A stretch of 15,302 nucleotides of DNA from Euperipatoides rowelli. Lineage: Eukaryota > Onychophora > Udeonychophora > Euonychophora > Peripatopsidae. Shown here piece by piece: positions 1 through 9,285 of the stretch. Under the pieces are notes generated by a model. That model saw only the letters and a program-made list of their open reading frames with translations, did no database searches and was not told where the DNA came from. Each line of letters begins with the position of its first letter. The first letter of the stretch is position 1. Made by a program: the position numbers and the translations under genes. The stretch lies in NCBI GenBank assembly GCA_003024985.2, contig PXIH01S0000315.1. One strand, given 5' to 3'.

Positions 1-583
1 TATAGACCAACTTTTTTTTTTTTTAAATTTAACAATTTTTTATATCCAAAAGTATTCACAAATGCTATTTATGTATACAATATACAAGTAAATTTAAAAA
101 TGCCAAATGGCTTAGTCAAATAGATGTTTTGGTTTAATACCAATTTGTATTTAATGGCTGTAATGGATATACAGTATATAGACAATTTAACTTTTAACAC
201 AAATTGAAAACAATTTAAGTAAAGTGTCTACCACAGAGACGGTCAAATGTTACCCATTTAAAATTTAGCCAAACTCTCAGCTGACGAGTCAGATCTGAGT
301 GAATTCAATGTTTAAAGAAATGTTTTTTTAGATGGGAAATGTGCTATAAAGGATCCAGAGATTTAATTTTTTTTGCTAATTTAAGGGGGTATACGGGTCT
401 GTTGTAAAAATTAATGCTTCAAAAATTACGTTTTGGGTTATTTTTAAATTCTTTGTTCTATTATTAAAAAAATGGTACCAAAATTATTGCCTAAATAATT
501 CTAAATACATGTAAAATGATTGATTTTGTTAACCCTACCTCTTAATTTTGAAGCAAAAAATGAAAAATCTGAGAAAAAAAGCC

Positions 584-623
584 ATAAAATGCGTGTCATT
601 ACGGTAGAAAGACCGCGTTTTAT
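584..623. repeat. Imperfect hairpin
   Basis: ATAAAATGCG followed by GTC after a one-base bulge pairs with GACCGCGTTTTAT, 12 of 13 bases complementary around a 13-nt loop. The single mismatch (T where the partner implies C) fits CpG decay of an originally perfect stem. No function is assigned. Confidence 0.5.
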
Positions 624-816
624 TATCTGGAAGCTGCCATTTATATATTTTTTTAAACAATAATTCTTCCTCTATCGGTGGAAATAATTTATTTGCCGAC
701 GTTTAAAAAAAGTGTGGTTTATGTCATAATTAGACCGATGTTGCTGTGGGATGTTTACATTTGCGGGGTATTTAAATCTCACGTCAAAATGTTTCTGAAT
801 AAGCAATTCGAGTGCT

Positions 817-875
817 AATTGGCTAACAAAAAATCACATGATTTTTCACGACGTCATCAACCTGTAAACAAAATG
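817..875 (+). promoter_or_regulatory. Promoter-like motif cluster (tentative)
   Basis: Within 60 bp on the plus strand, antisense to talin, there is an inverted CCAAT box (ATTGGCTAA), a near-palindrome AAAAATCACATGATTTTT with an E-box-like centre, a CRE-like CGACGTCATC, and then an ATG at 873 in good context (ACAAAATGGC). The ATG opens 53 codons starting MADTDASTFLTK that soon become lysine-rich and intron-like. It could be the start of a decayed transposon gene or chance; no TATA box or downstream exon is supported. Confidence 0.2.
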
Positions 876-1734
876 GCAGATACTGACGCTTCGACTTTTC
901 TTACAAAAATGCGAATAATTATAAAAAAAATAATACTCTTCAAAAATTTGGAAAAAAAAAAAAAACGGATAATTAATAAATGTTTACTAATAGGAAATGT
1001 TCTAGAGATCGTAGTACTGCATTTGACTTAGCAATGGCTACAAGCGTACATAAAATTTAAATAAATGTTTTATTTAAATATCTCAAAATTAAATTTTAAC
1101 AAATTTTGAAAGTTGCTCTTTCGATAATTTCGCCTGTGAAAGAGATATTGATCTGAAACTTTGGGTACAGGTAAAGTATTTATCAAAGCATGCAATTAGC
1201 AAGTTTGAAGCATTTAAATACATTTAAAGTTATATACTGTATGATGTAAACAATACATTTCGAAAAATTATAATAGTGTACTTATCTCTTATTGATGCTA
1301 AAAATGGAATTAAAAATCAAAATTTTCAAAAACTAAGTATATCATTGCATACTATAGGCATTTAAAAGTAGATAAAATTTTATTCCAAGTTTCTATGATC
1401 TGTAATTATTCCACACAAAATGGAGCAAAATTACTATTTTAAAAACCAATATGGCGGCCGTTTCCATGTCAACGATAATTAGTAGGAACCTAAAATTTTA
1501 TAAATACTTATATTTTAGCAACATATATTTGTGCTCAAAGTTTAGTTAAATTTGAACAATTATTAAAAAAAATAGTATATCAGACCAGGATACTCCCTTA
1601 ATAGATTGTTCAATTAGCATAAATAATTTAAACTATATTATACAGAAATAAAATTAACAAGATTAAAACTGCTCTGCATTAAAAAGTATATGTTAAACCA
1701 TTTACAAGATTGTCACACAGATCTAATAATATTC

Positions 1735-1807
1735 AATATTTTTTTTAATAATAATTATATTAATATATTTATAATTATAAATATTTATATTAAAAAATTT
1801 ATTTTAT
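1735..1807. repeat. G/C-free A+T tract
   Basis: Seventy-three consecutive A or T bases, mostly alternating ATT, TAA and TAT words. Low-complexity intronic DNA that could unwind easily. Confidence 0.8.
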
Positions 1808-2392
1808 GCAGCAGTAACCCGTTAAGCAGGAAATATAAGAATGCAGTTAAATGAAATCATGCAAAACAAATGACTTTGATAATGTGGCATCAACCCCAAT
1901 GAATTTCTTAAAGCATGGATTCGATGTTCTTTTCATTAGTAAGATTCAATGCTTTTAAAAATTCTGAGAATGAATTAGATTATATTACGAGTATGAATTG
2001 GTGCAGACCAGCAATCGCTAATCCGATCCCAGGTCTATAGAAAATTATCCATTCAAATTGAATTTGACGGTCACAAAGAGCATACAATATATTTTCCTTT
2101 TTACCAATTGACAGAATATAAAAATCATAAATATGCAGTATACATAACACATTTGATCAATTAAAATTACAATAAAAATCTATCCTAGATAAAAATAGAA
2201 CATTTGATTGTCAACATTTATAGATACAGTACTAGTGTAAATTTTTGCTACATATTTTTCTTCAAAAAATACATACAGTACAGTAGGGAGCAGTGTATGT
2301 ATATTTTTATCTTTATTGGCATTGCTCATTTCTAACCATAATCAATTTAAAAGACAAATTATACAATAATAAAAAAAGAAAATGTTATTTAC

Positions 2393-2494
2393 CTCAAAAT
2401 TTTTGTCATATTCATCCTCTTCTCCAATAGTTTGAATCATGGCTTTGCTAGCTTCTCCTATTTTGCTAGCAGCAGAAAGAAGTTCTTGGCGGGG
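2393..2494 (-). CDS. TLN: Talin exon G, last helix of R1
   Basis: A 102-nt exon of 34 codons, phase 0-0, starting PRQELLSAAS and ending EYDKNFE. The acceptor is tctttcag|CCC and the donor is GAG|gtaaat. It aligns with vertebrate PRQNLLQAAGNVGQASGELLQQIGE and the acidic stretch after it, the last R1 helix leading toward R2. The acidic GEEDEYD turn matches the position of vertebrate GESDTD. Only 181 nt of intron separate it from exon F. The next exon, expected to begin near DALMQLAKAV-like sequence, is not found in 1-2392. Confidence 0.96.
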
Positions 2495-2675
2495 CTGAAA
2501 GAAAATAAAAAAATTTAGATAAACAGTCTGTTGCTTAAATATTTTTAATAAATGTGACCTAAAAAGTTTAGAATGTTTTGTTTTGTTTTTAAATTTGATT
2601 ACCAACAAAGGAGTCATCACTAGCACATATTGTATAAAAGATCAAAATTTTAACAATTTGTAATTAAAAACATAC

Positions 2676-2829
2676 CACTTTGGTATCTGGTTCGGCAGCT
2701 CTGAGGAGATCAGAGAAAGCAATACACAATCTTCGTGCAGCTTCCAACAGGCGTTCACCATCTTCTGGATCTTCCATTAATGCCGCGAGCATAGTTACCC
2801 CTCGACTCATTTCACCCAGGTTAGATGAA
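2676..2829 (-). CDS. TLN: Talin exon F, R1 with vinculin-binding helix
   Basis: A 154-nt exon: one base finishing the split Ile codon, then 51 codons starting SSNLGEMSRGV and ending PDTKV. The acceptor is atttctcag|TTC. Two donors are possible; GTG|gtatgt is preferred over AAA|gtggta because it fits the consensus far better and makes the RAAEPDTKVPRQ spacing equal to vertebrate RSAQPASAEPRQ. The first half aligns with vertebrate LTEMSRGVKLLAALLED; the second half holds the first rod vinculin-binding helix. There is no start codon or stop within the joined frame. Confidence 0.97.
2694..2750 (-). other. TLN: Vinculin-binding helix (VBS1-like) in talin R1
   Basis: The 19 residues LLEAARRLCIAFSDLLRAA fit the published vinculin-binding pattern LxxAAxxVAxxVxxLIxxA at every defined position, with conservative swaps (V to L, A to C, V to F, I to L). 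In vertebrate talin 1 the same place holds a mapped vinculin-binding site, buried in the R1 bundle until force or partner binding unfolds it. That vinculin head binds here is inferred from this pattern. Confidence 0.88.
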
Positions 2830-3530
2830 CTGAGAAATAAAGAATTATCATGTATAGTAAATATAACATTCAATTCAATTAATCTCTTAATATATCGTTG
2901 AATCTAAAATGCATGATTTTTTTTTTCACAGCAGCTTAGATTCAGTTCAAAGATTCAACAATAATTCATACAATTTGCAATAGCTTTATTAACTCAATAT
3001 ACTATTTTTTTCTTCTTTCAGAAAGTGTTTATACTGTGCATAAAATATGTGGCTTAAAAATCATGCCTGAATGAAAAAAGTAGATAATTTTTATTATTTT
3101 AAAATTTAAAACAAGCCTTCTGAAAAATTATTTTTTTTACGACTAGTAATAAAACATTTTTAATGAAAACAATTTTGATGGGGTCATAATCATATTATTA
3201 TATAAGTGTAATTAAGGTGCTTAGGTTAAAGATATAGATACACATAACCAACATTTGTTATCCTCAGAAAAACAATGGTGAACTTCACAAGACACTATAA
3301 TTTTGATTTACTAAACATACTGTAGATGTCAATTATTTTTTTTAAATTTTTTTAGAAATATTTATTTTATTTTTCAAATAATTTAATAATACTGTCAATG
3401 CTGATTAAATTGTGCCCTTAAAAAATAAGTTTTCAATATTTGATGCTTAAAAATCAATAAATATTTATCAATTTTATTATTATAGACAAATAATTTCCAC
3501 ACTAATTCATTTTAATAAAAATTAACTTAC
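2830..3530 (-). other. TLN: Talin intron between exons E and F
   Basis: A 701-nt phase-2 intron with a gtaagt donor and a pyrimidine-rich ttctcag acceptor. I see only A+T-rich low-complexity sequence, with no repeat or open frame of note. Confidence 0.9.
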
Positions 3531-3582
3531 ATTGTTCCAATGGCTGCTCCTACACTGGTATGATCTATCTCATCAGGTGGAC
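3531..3582 (-). CDS. TLN: Talin exon E, R1 helix 1-2 region
   Basis: A 52-nt exon, too short to stand out as an open frame. It starts with GT, which completes Gly with exon D, then encodes PPDEIDHTSVGAAIGT and ends with AT, which becomes Ile when joined to the T of exon F. The acceptor is gttctag|GTC and the donor is AAT|gtaagtt. Vertebrate talin reads DPAETDYTAVGCAVTTISSNL at this place; the equivalent join here reads GPPDEIDHTSVGAAIGTISS. The length match and phase fit on both sides make this small exon secure. Confidence 0.96.
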
Positions 3583-4054
3583 CTAGAACAAAAAACAAAT
3601 TCTAAATCTACTTAATTTTTATAGTCAATTCTTAATATAAATTTTAAATATGTTGTCTTCACTTTATTAACCATTAGATCATTATAAGGTGACTATAATA
3701 AAAGCACTAAGAAAATAGTTAACATAACCGGGTTTATTTGTAACAAAAATATACTGTATTTATAGCTATAACAGGTTAAAAAAAACCAATGTTTTAATCT
3801 GAATTTAAGGCTAATCAGAGCTTCTAGAACATTAGCACTCAATACACATTACTGTACATAAAATTTATAATACTAAGATTAATTTACCTACCTCTTTAAA
3901 CTAACCCACTCCCAAATGCCCATGCAACATATTTTGTCCTATTCCATTACAATTTATTATTAAATTTATTCATTTTAGTTAGCTGAAGCCTCTAATCCAA
4001 TATTATCTAATATTCGGCCTACAGTTAATGTTTTGTTTTAGCTTTTCTATCCAC

Positions 4055-4076
4055 TTTTTTTTTTTAAAAAAAAAAA
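4055..4076. repeat. T11A11 self-complementary tract
   Basis: Eleven T are followed directly by eleven A, a perfect 22-bp palindrome of homopolymers, prone to slippage. Confidence 0.85.
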
Positions 4077-4381
4077 TCTAATAATCATTTTAACCATAAA
4101 TCATCTGACCATTCATCTATCATATACTCATTCAAGTGTGCATGATCAGTTACATGCTGTATTTCAGCACAACTGGCCGTAGAATATCACTGGACATCAG
4201 TGAACGATTATCACGATAAAAACTTAAGGTTTACAAGAAACACAACACAGCCCTAATTATTCAAATTTTAATATAATGCAAATTTCGAGTTTTACAGCAA
4301 TAGAATCTATTTTAATTGACCAATACAAATTTACCTTTAAAATTTATTGGTTTAAATTACTTTTGTCTATGTAAAAATAGA

Positions 4382-4421
4382 AATGTACCAATATTATAAT
4401 ACAATATAATATTGGTACATT
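4382..4421. repeat. Palindrome 1, 17-bp arms
   Basis: Arms 4382-4398 and 4405-4421 are perfectly complementary around a 6-nt loop; the core is AATGTACCAATATTA and its inverse. It is adjacent to palindrome 2 and shares the same core word. Confidence 0.93.
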
Positions 4422-4425
4422 ATTA

Positions 4426-4468
4426 TATTGTAATAATGTACCAATAATATTGGTACATTATTACAATA
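4426..4468. repeat. Palindrome 2, 20-bp arms
   Basis: Arms 4426-4445 and 4449-4468 are perfectly complementary around AAT. With palindrome 1 it gives four copies of a GTACCAATA-type word in alternating orientation within 87 bp, able to form a double cruciform in DNA or hairpins in the talin pre-mRNA. Confidence 0.93.
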
Positions 4469-5351
4469 CAAAATTTGTTTTTTTTTATGAATAAGGTTTT
4501 CTGTAAATTAACCATTACTCATTGCTATTTTTTCATCCGCTTATAAAGTTATCGTCCTGACGATCTATGTCCTATGAAATATTACAGATTAAGCTTGGCA
4601 CTTATCTGCCAGAGTTAAATATCTTATAAAATAAGAACAAGCTACTGTATCTTTATGTGAAGTTCTCTACTCATTTTTGACACACGTCACAAGCCACCCT
4701 TAAATAAATAATAATATTAGACATTGTACAATCCATGGCTTTAACAATATTGAATAAAATAAAATAAAAAATTAAGGCAAAGAGCAAAACTGTGATTGGT
4801 CATCAATTAATTTCTGATGTCCCAATTACTGAATAATAAAAAGATTATATGGAAAGAGTTTTAAAAAAATAAGCAATAATATTTTAAGTGTTACAGGCAG
4901 GAAAATACAGTATATTTGTATCATGCTGCTTCAGTGCTTAGAATATATTTTAAGAAAATCAGAAACTGATCTTGTAAATAAATATTGAATACAATAATAT
5001 AACAGATGCATTGGCAGAAAACATAACAAGACGCAAAGTATAATTTAGATTACTGTTATATATTAAGTTTTTTTCGAATAATGAATTCATCTCTCATTTG
5101 GTATACTAAAGGCGGATGTTACATTTACATATATAAAAAAAAATAAACATATTAACTTATATAATTTTTTTTGTATATTTTCTAGAGTGGTGAGGCTGGG
5201 CAGAAATAAATATTGCCTAGGTGTACCAGCAACACAAATGTGACGTAGAGATATACGTATATACAGTATATATATAGATGATTTTAAAATTAAGTAAAAT
5301 TAATTAAATAATAAAAATAAGTTAAAATACAATTGAGAACAAAATTCTCAC

Positions 5352-5460
5352 CTGATGTCAGTGTAATCACCTGAGCGGTCCCAGAATTAATAGCAGCCAG
5401 CTGAGATACTATGGTCTGTTTATTCAAATCAACTGTATCTTCTTTCCATTTCTTGGATGC
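5352..5460 (-). CDS. TLN: Talin exon D, start of rod domain R1
   Basis: A 109-nt exon: 36 full codons starting ASKKWKEDTV, then the first base of a split Gly codon. The acceptor is tattccag|GCA and the donor is TCAG|gtgaga. The residues ASKKWKE and LAAINSGTAQVITLTSG align directly with vertebrate talin ASKAWRK and VDAITAGTASVVNLTAG, which form the first long helix of R1. The G+C content is clearly higher than in the flanking intron. The split codon completes with GT at the start of exon E. Confidence 0.96.
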
Positions 5461-6476
5461 CTGGAATAAATTATATAATTTTATTTAAATTTGTTAAAGT
5501 TTACCAATTTTTTTAAACATTAAGATTCTATATGAATTTGTCTTATTTCATAAATAAAACAAGATAAGCAACATTATGCTTTAATAATATTAACACTCTT
5601 ACACTCATTAATATGCCTTTCTTCCATTTAATTCTCCAGCTTATTAATTTTAAATGAAGGTTTAATGTTTAATTTTGTTATGGAATGTATTCTATGCCTG
5701 AACACCAGTTGAAATATTCAATTTACCCTCTAAGCTAGTTCTTATTTAAGTCCTATTTTGTTGCTATTTGGGGGTAATCATTCTATTTTTATCTATTTTT
5801 AATAAATTTAATTTCCAAGCACTTGTTAATTGTCCTCCCATTTCTTTTAATCAGATTTTATTTTCACCCTTAACATTGTCATTATATATTAAGTTAACCC
5901 TTTAAGCAGTCAGTTTTCAATGGGGCAAGTTCTATATAGGAATACATTTCTATATTTTGTTTAAATAAATTTTTATTCAAGTTGTCAGTCCTGCATAGGA
6001 TAGTTGGATAGTAAGTGCAATCATGCATTTCAACCATGTAATCATGGATTGCCTAAATATGGAAGCTATACTTCTAATGTATGCTTTTGCACTTATCTAA
6101 TGCTCTCCCTTCCCCAATTAACATTTTTTAATTTTAATGGTTTAGAAATTAGTATTATAATCTTTCATAACAAAAAAGTTATTTTTCAGTTTGCTGTAAA
6201 CAGTTGTCTTTTCTTATTGGCTTTTTTTTAATAAATTCATTTTGTGGTTTACATAGCAAATAAGGATTTGTAATTGAATTAAGGACTAAAATAATTACAG
6301 CATAATATTATTTCATAAATAGAATAACAAAATATTTTCACAGATAGAACTATTAAAAAAATATAAACTTTTACAGTTTGGTTTAAACACTTGTAGGCCG
6401 AGCTTATCAATTTAATGAAGATTTTACTTAAGGTTGGTTGTTGCATTATTATATCAAAATGAAAATTTAATAATCC

Positions 6477-7672
6477 CAGGCTACGTTTTTTAAAAATCTC
6501 CGAGCTCGAGCTCCGAGAAACTGTACACGTCACGAACAGCTAACAGAATGTAAACATAGAAGACAGAGTCCAAGATTATTAAAATACGCTAACAGAGAAA
6601 TGAAAGATGGAGACGAAAAGAGAAAAAATGTACAGTAAAAAAACAAAAACATTAAAAGTCTCAATTTAGCTTAACTATCACCTGAAAGTGCAATTAAAGG
6701 TCTATTGTCAGACAAAAAAAAAAACAAAAAACATGTCCGTGGGAGCATTTGTACATGTGATTTCTGGGTTAAACATTTTAAAGACAATATCATCATGCTT
6801 GCTATCTGTGCACCAAGACATAGACGGTAGCTATTGCTATCTCATTGACTGGAAACAATTCATTTTTCAGCATTTAAAAAATAGTCATCGCTATTGTAAA
6901 AGATGTCATATAGTCAAAATAAGAAAATTATGAGGAAGTAGTGTCTAGACAAAGGTTAGGCAAGTTACATCATATTTGACACAGGTAAATATCAATCAAG
7001 CTTATTTTCCTCCATTTTGGATTTTGATTGTTATGATACATTGTGGGTACTTCTCCGAATCCTGCTGCTTTTTCATGGAGAAATCAGAGACTTCTGATAG
7101 TTCTTTGAGTTCGTCAGAGATTATTAAAATCCGCAATAGAGAATCTCCGATTTTTTTAAAATCAGACTTCTCCAGATTCAGAGCTTTCTCTATAGTTCAG
7201 ATAACTCAGATTTTTAAATTGGTTTAACAAAGTTTATTTCAACTTCATTGATTTATGTGTATTTTTTTAAAAAAAATGCTTATAATTTAATTGATCAATT
7301 TGTTCTATTCGGTCCAAAAACTATAAAAATTTGGCTTTTATGCCAATATGTATCAAATTATCAACCCATCTTATGACGAATTTTGGCAGAAAAATCTCAC
7401 GCCAATTCCAGTAATAGTATTAGTGGTTGACTGGTTGTCAGACCAGAATAGGGCCCCATTTCCTTTAGAGACCAATCAGAATGTAGANCAGTGATTCAAA
7501 GCTTTTTTTTATTTATTTGCTCGTGGGTTTTGTTTTTTGTAAACGTAGAAACTTGCAAATTTTTATATGTTTGTTTAAATTTTCCAAATTGATTAATGTT
7601 TAGGTAAACCTAAACATAAATCAATTAATAAAAAAAAGATCATTGATAAACCACTTTAAAAAACGTAGCCCC
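6477..7672. mobile_element. Possible nonautonomous DNA element bounded by inverted repeats
   Basis: GGCTACGTTTTTTAAA at 6479-6494 recurs inverted at 7655-7670; including two flanking bases on each side 18 of 20 match. The 1.2 kb between has a G+C-rich palindromic block near the left end (GAGCTCGAGCTC, 6502-6513), an imperfect hairpin (7139-7172) and a strong hairpin near the right end (7587-7626). No transposase frame is present and I cannot define a clean target-site duplication, so this is tentative. Confidence 0.3.
7587..7626. repeat. Hairpin with 19-bp arms
   Basis: Arms 7587-7605 and 7608-7626 pair at 18 of 19 positions around a 2-nt loop; the central part reads TTTAGGT-AA-ACCTAAA. It lies about 30 bp inside the right inverted repeat of the possible element. 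Confidence 0.9.
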
Positions 7673-8045
7673 GGATAAGCATTTTTTTTTTTTTTTTTTG
7701 TTCTTAAACTTATAGACCAGAGATAAAATTAAATCTAACTATGATACGTATAATAGCCACTTAGGAAATATTATTTTAAAGACTAAAACTTGAAGCTCAT
7801 TTTTTATTTTATAGTATATGGAATAAAATAGGAAAAATGCAAAATGTTTTATCAATGCAAAATATTTTGTGTTAACTTATTTTAATGAAGAAAGATAGGA
7901 ATGTGTAATTACTTTAGAAATGTTAAGGAATTATCCAGAAATTAGATCACATGAGGGAGGGATATAATAAACGTGATATTCCAGAGAAGGTATAGTTACC
8001 TAAACGGTCATTAGAATTTTCTATGTTAATTATCATCACGCAGTA

Positions 8046-8075
8046 GGGGGGGGGAAGGGGTTCGAAATGTGATGT
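8046..8075 (+). repeat. G-rich repeat, copy 1
   Basis: G9-AA-G4 followed by TTCGAAATGTGATGT. The start GGGGGAAGGGGT and the word TGTGATGT recur in the same order about 343 bp downstream, suggesting two copies of one interspersed or terminal repeat. Confidence 0.45.
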
Positions 8076-8385
8076 TACAATATTTTTTCATAAAAACATC
8101 CACAAATTTAATATGCGTTTACAGTAAATTAATACAGGCTTATTAAACCTTCAGATTACTGACATATTTATAATACCACCATACCATGTTCATGTTCCTC
8201 ACGAGAACAGACACTTCAAGTTAGTTGAATTAAAAAATGCATTAAAAATATTCGTTATACTTTATTTTATAAAAATATATTAAAACAATTACATACATTT
8301 CATATAATACTTGGTTAATCACTATCTTTTTTTTAGCCTTTTTTAATGAATTAATAATTCACTAATCCATTACATTAATTCATTT

Positions 8386-8420
8386 GGTGGGAGGGGGAAG
8401 GGGTCAAAAGGTTGTGATGT
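8386..8420 (+). repeat. G-rich repeat, copy 2
   Basis: GGTGGGAGGGGGAAGGGG followed by TCAAAAGGTTGTGATGT. It matches copy 1 at GGGGGAAGGGGT and TGTGATGT. Four closely spaced G runs could form a G-quadruplex on the plus strand, the non-template strand being the minus one for talin. Confidence 0.45.
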
Positions 8421-8587
8421 AATTTCATATAAGGGGTTATAAAATTGAGTTAGAAGTTTTAATGGGAAAGAAGTAAAAAATAAGAAAAAATTGTGCGATG
8501 TAGTTTATGAACGATCCCTGAAAGAGCATCTACTTTTTCTTAACAAGTAACACTAGACATAATTATTAAACTACTTAGGTTACTTAC

Positions 8588-8731
8588 TGGATCGCTTCCA
8601 ATTTGAGGAACTTGGGCTTTTGTTTGAAGTTCGATCTCAACCCTCTTTGCAGTATCCCTGCCGGAGTCAATAGTCCCTATCAGTGCTTTTTGAGATTTGC
8701 TCATAAGGTCTGATACTTTAGGCTGGGACGA
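8588..8731 (-). CDS. TLN: Talin exon C, end of linker before R1
   Basis: A 144-nt exon of 48 codons, phase 0-0, starting SSQPKVSDLM and ending PQIGSDP. The acceptor is cttttag|TCG and the donor is CCA|gtaagta. The segment SKSQKALIGTI parallels vertebrate talin TSAQQALTGTI, and the ending PQIGSDP parallels PPLGQD, so this exon covers the segment immediately N-terminal to rod helix 1. The middle (GRDTAKRVEIELQTKAQ) can form a charged amphipathic helix. Large introns flank it on both sides (3180 nt upstream, 3127 nt downstream). Confidence 0.94.
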
Positions 8732-9241
8732 CTAAAAGTAATCAACAGGAGGAGAAAAAAAATTACTATTTGTGTCCAAAAAAAATTATTTCCTCAAAAT
8801 ACACAGTAAAACAATAGGCTATTCTTTCAAATAGAAATTCCACTTATAAGATTTTAATACTAATTCAATATTTAATACTAAGAAACATCTGAAACAAAAA
8901 CAATAATAAATATTCTGTAGTTATTTGACAGATAGAAATCAAGTTATTTAATTGCTTATGAATGTGGATACATTTTTCTATACTATATAATAGAGGGTAG
9001 GAAAAATTACAGAAATAACAATAAAAAGAGCATCGTTGGAAACAATAATAAAAAAAGTATTGTTGAAAATAACAAAAAAAAATTAAGAGATAGACTACTG
9101 GTACAAAATTTAATGTTCGTCTTAAAATAGAGCAATAAAGTTTAAAATCCACATTTGTTAAAGTAAGTTATACTGTACATACTATAGCAAAAGCAAAGAG
9201 GAAATACAGGAACAATAGTGCAAAAAAAGTTATATGTTGAT

Positions 9242-9285
9242 GCAAATATTCAACATCTTGCAAATATTCAACATCTTGCAAATAT
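9242..9285. repeat. 18-bp tandem repeat, 2.4 copies
   Basis: The unit GCAAATATTCAACATCTT occurs at 9242-9259 and 9260-9277 without mismatch, followed by an 8-base partial copy. Recent slippage-type duplication in intronic DNA. Confidence 0.95.

Larger units (their letters stand above)
1..2392 (-). other. TLN: Talin intron downstream of exon G (partial)
   Basis: Starts at the exon G donor (2392) and runs out of the window; no talin exon for the next helices is visible on the minus strand. The contents are A+T-rich sequence with a T13 run near 12, a hairpin at 584-623, a promoter-like cluster near 817-875, a G+C-rich GGCGGCCG patch near 1452, and a 73-bp stretch without G or C at 1735-1807. 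Confidence 0.85.
3583..5351 (-). other. TLN: Talin intron between exons D and E
   Basis: A 1769-nt phase-1 intron. Besides A+T-rich filler it contains a perfect T11A11 block (4055-4076), two adjacent long palindromes (4382-4468), and a less A+T-rich patch near 4140-4215 that could be an old repeat fragment. No coding sequence is seen. Confidence 0.88.
5461..8587 (-). other. TLN: Talin intron between exons C and D
   Basis: A 3127-nt phase-0 intron. Its middle holds a possible inverted-repeat-bounded element (6477-7672), followed by a T18 run (7682-7699) and two related G-rich repeats (8046-8075 and 8386-8420). One base is ambiguous (N at 7488). The short open frames in it have intron-like composition and are not called as genes. 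Confidence 0.88.

Noticed and set aside
1981-2095. Less A+T-rich stretch considered as the next talin exon
   Set aside because: Minus-strand translation does not resemble the R1-R2 helices expected after exon G, and splice signals are lacking.
2674-2678. Alternative exon F donor one codon earlier (AAA|gtggta)
   Set aside because: In frame, but a poorer donor match than gtatgt and it would shorten the conserved R1 loop by one residue compared with vertebrate talin.
2680-2901. Open frame on the plus strand opposite talin exon F
   Set aside because: It is the antisense shadow of a conserved exon; its translation has no domain and runs into intron.
6004-6231. Plus-strand open frame of about 75 codons
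   Set aside because: Hydrophobic, Phe-rich translation of A+T-rich intron; no context, homology or splice support.
6279-6533. Minus-strand open frame of about 84 codons in talin sense
   Set aside because: It crosses the inverted repeat of the possible element and matches no talin segment; the residues look like translated A+T-rich DNA.
6688-7227. Two plus-strand open frames (6688-6933 and 6976-7227)
   Set aside because: No recognised protein; they lie inside the possible mobile element, and the serine-rich part comes from TCAGA/TCTGA-type repeats.
8865-9152. Minus-strand open frame of about 95 codons
   Set aside because: Tyr/Phe/Cys-rich translation typical of A+T-rich intron; no membrane-protein pattern beyond composition and no usable splice sites.
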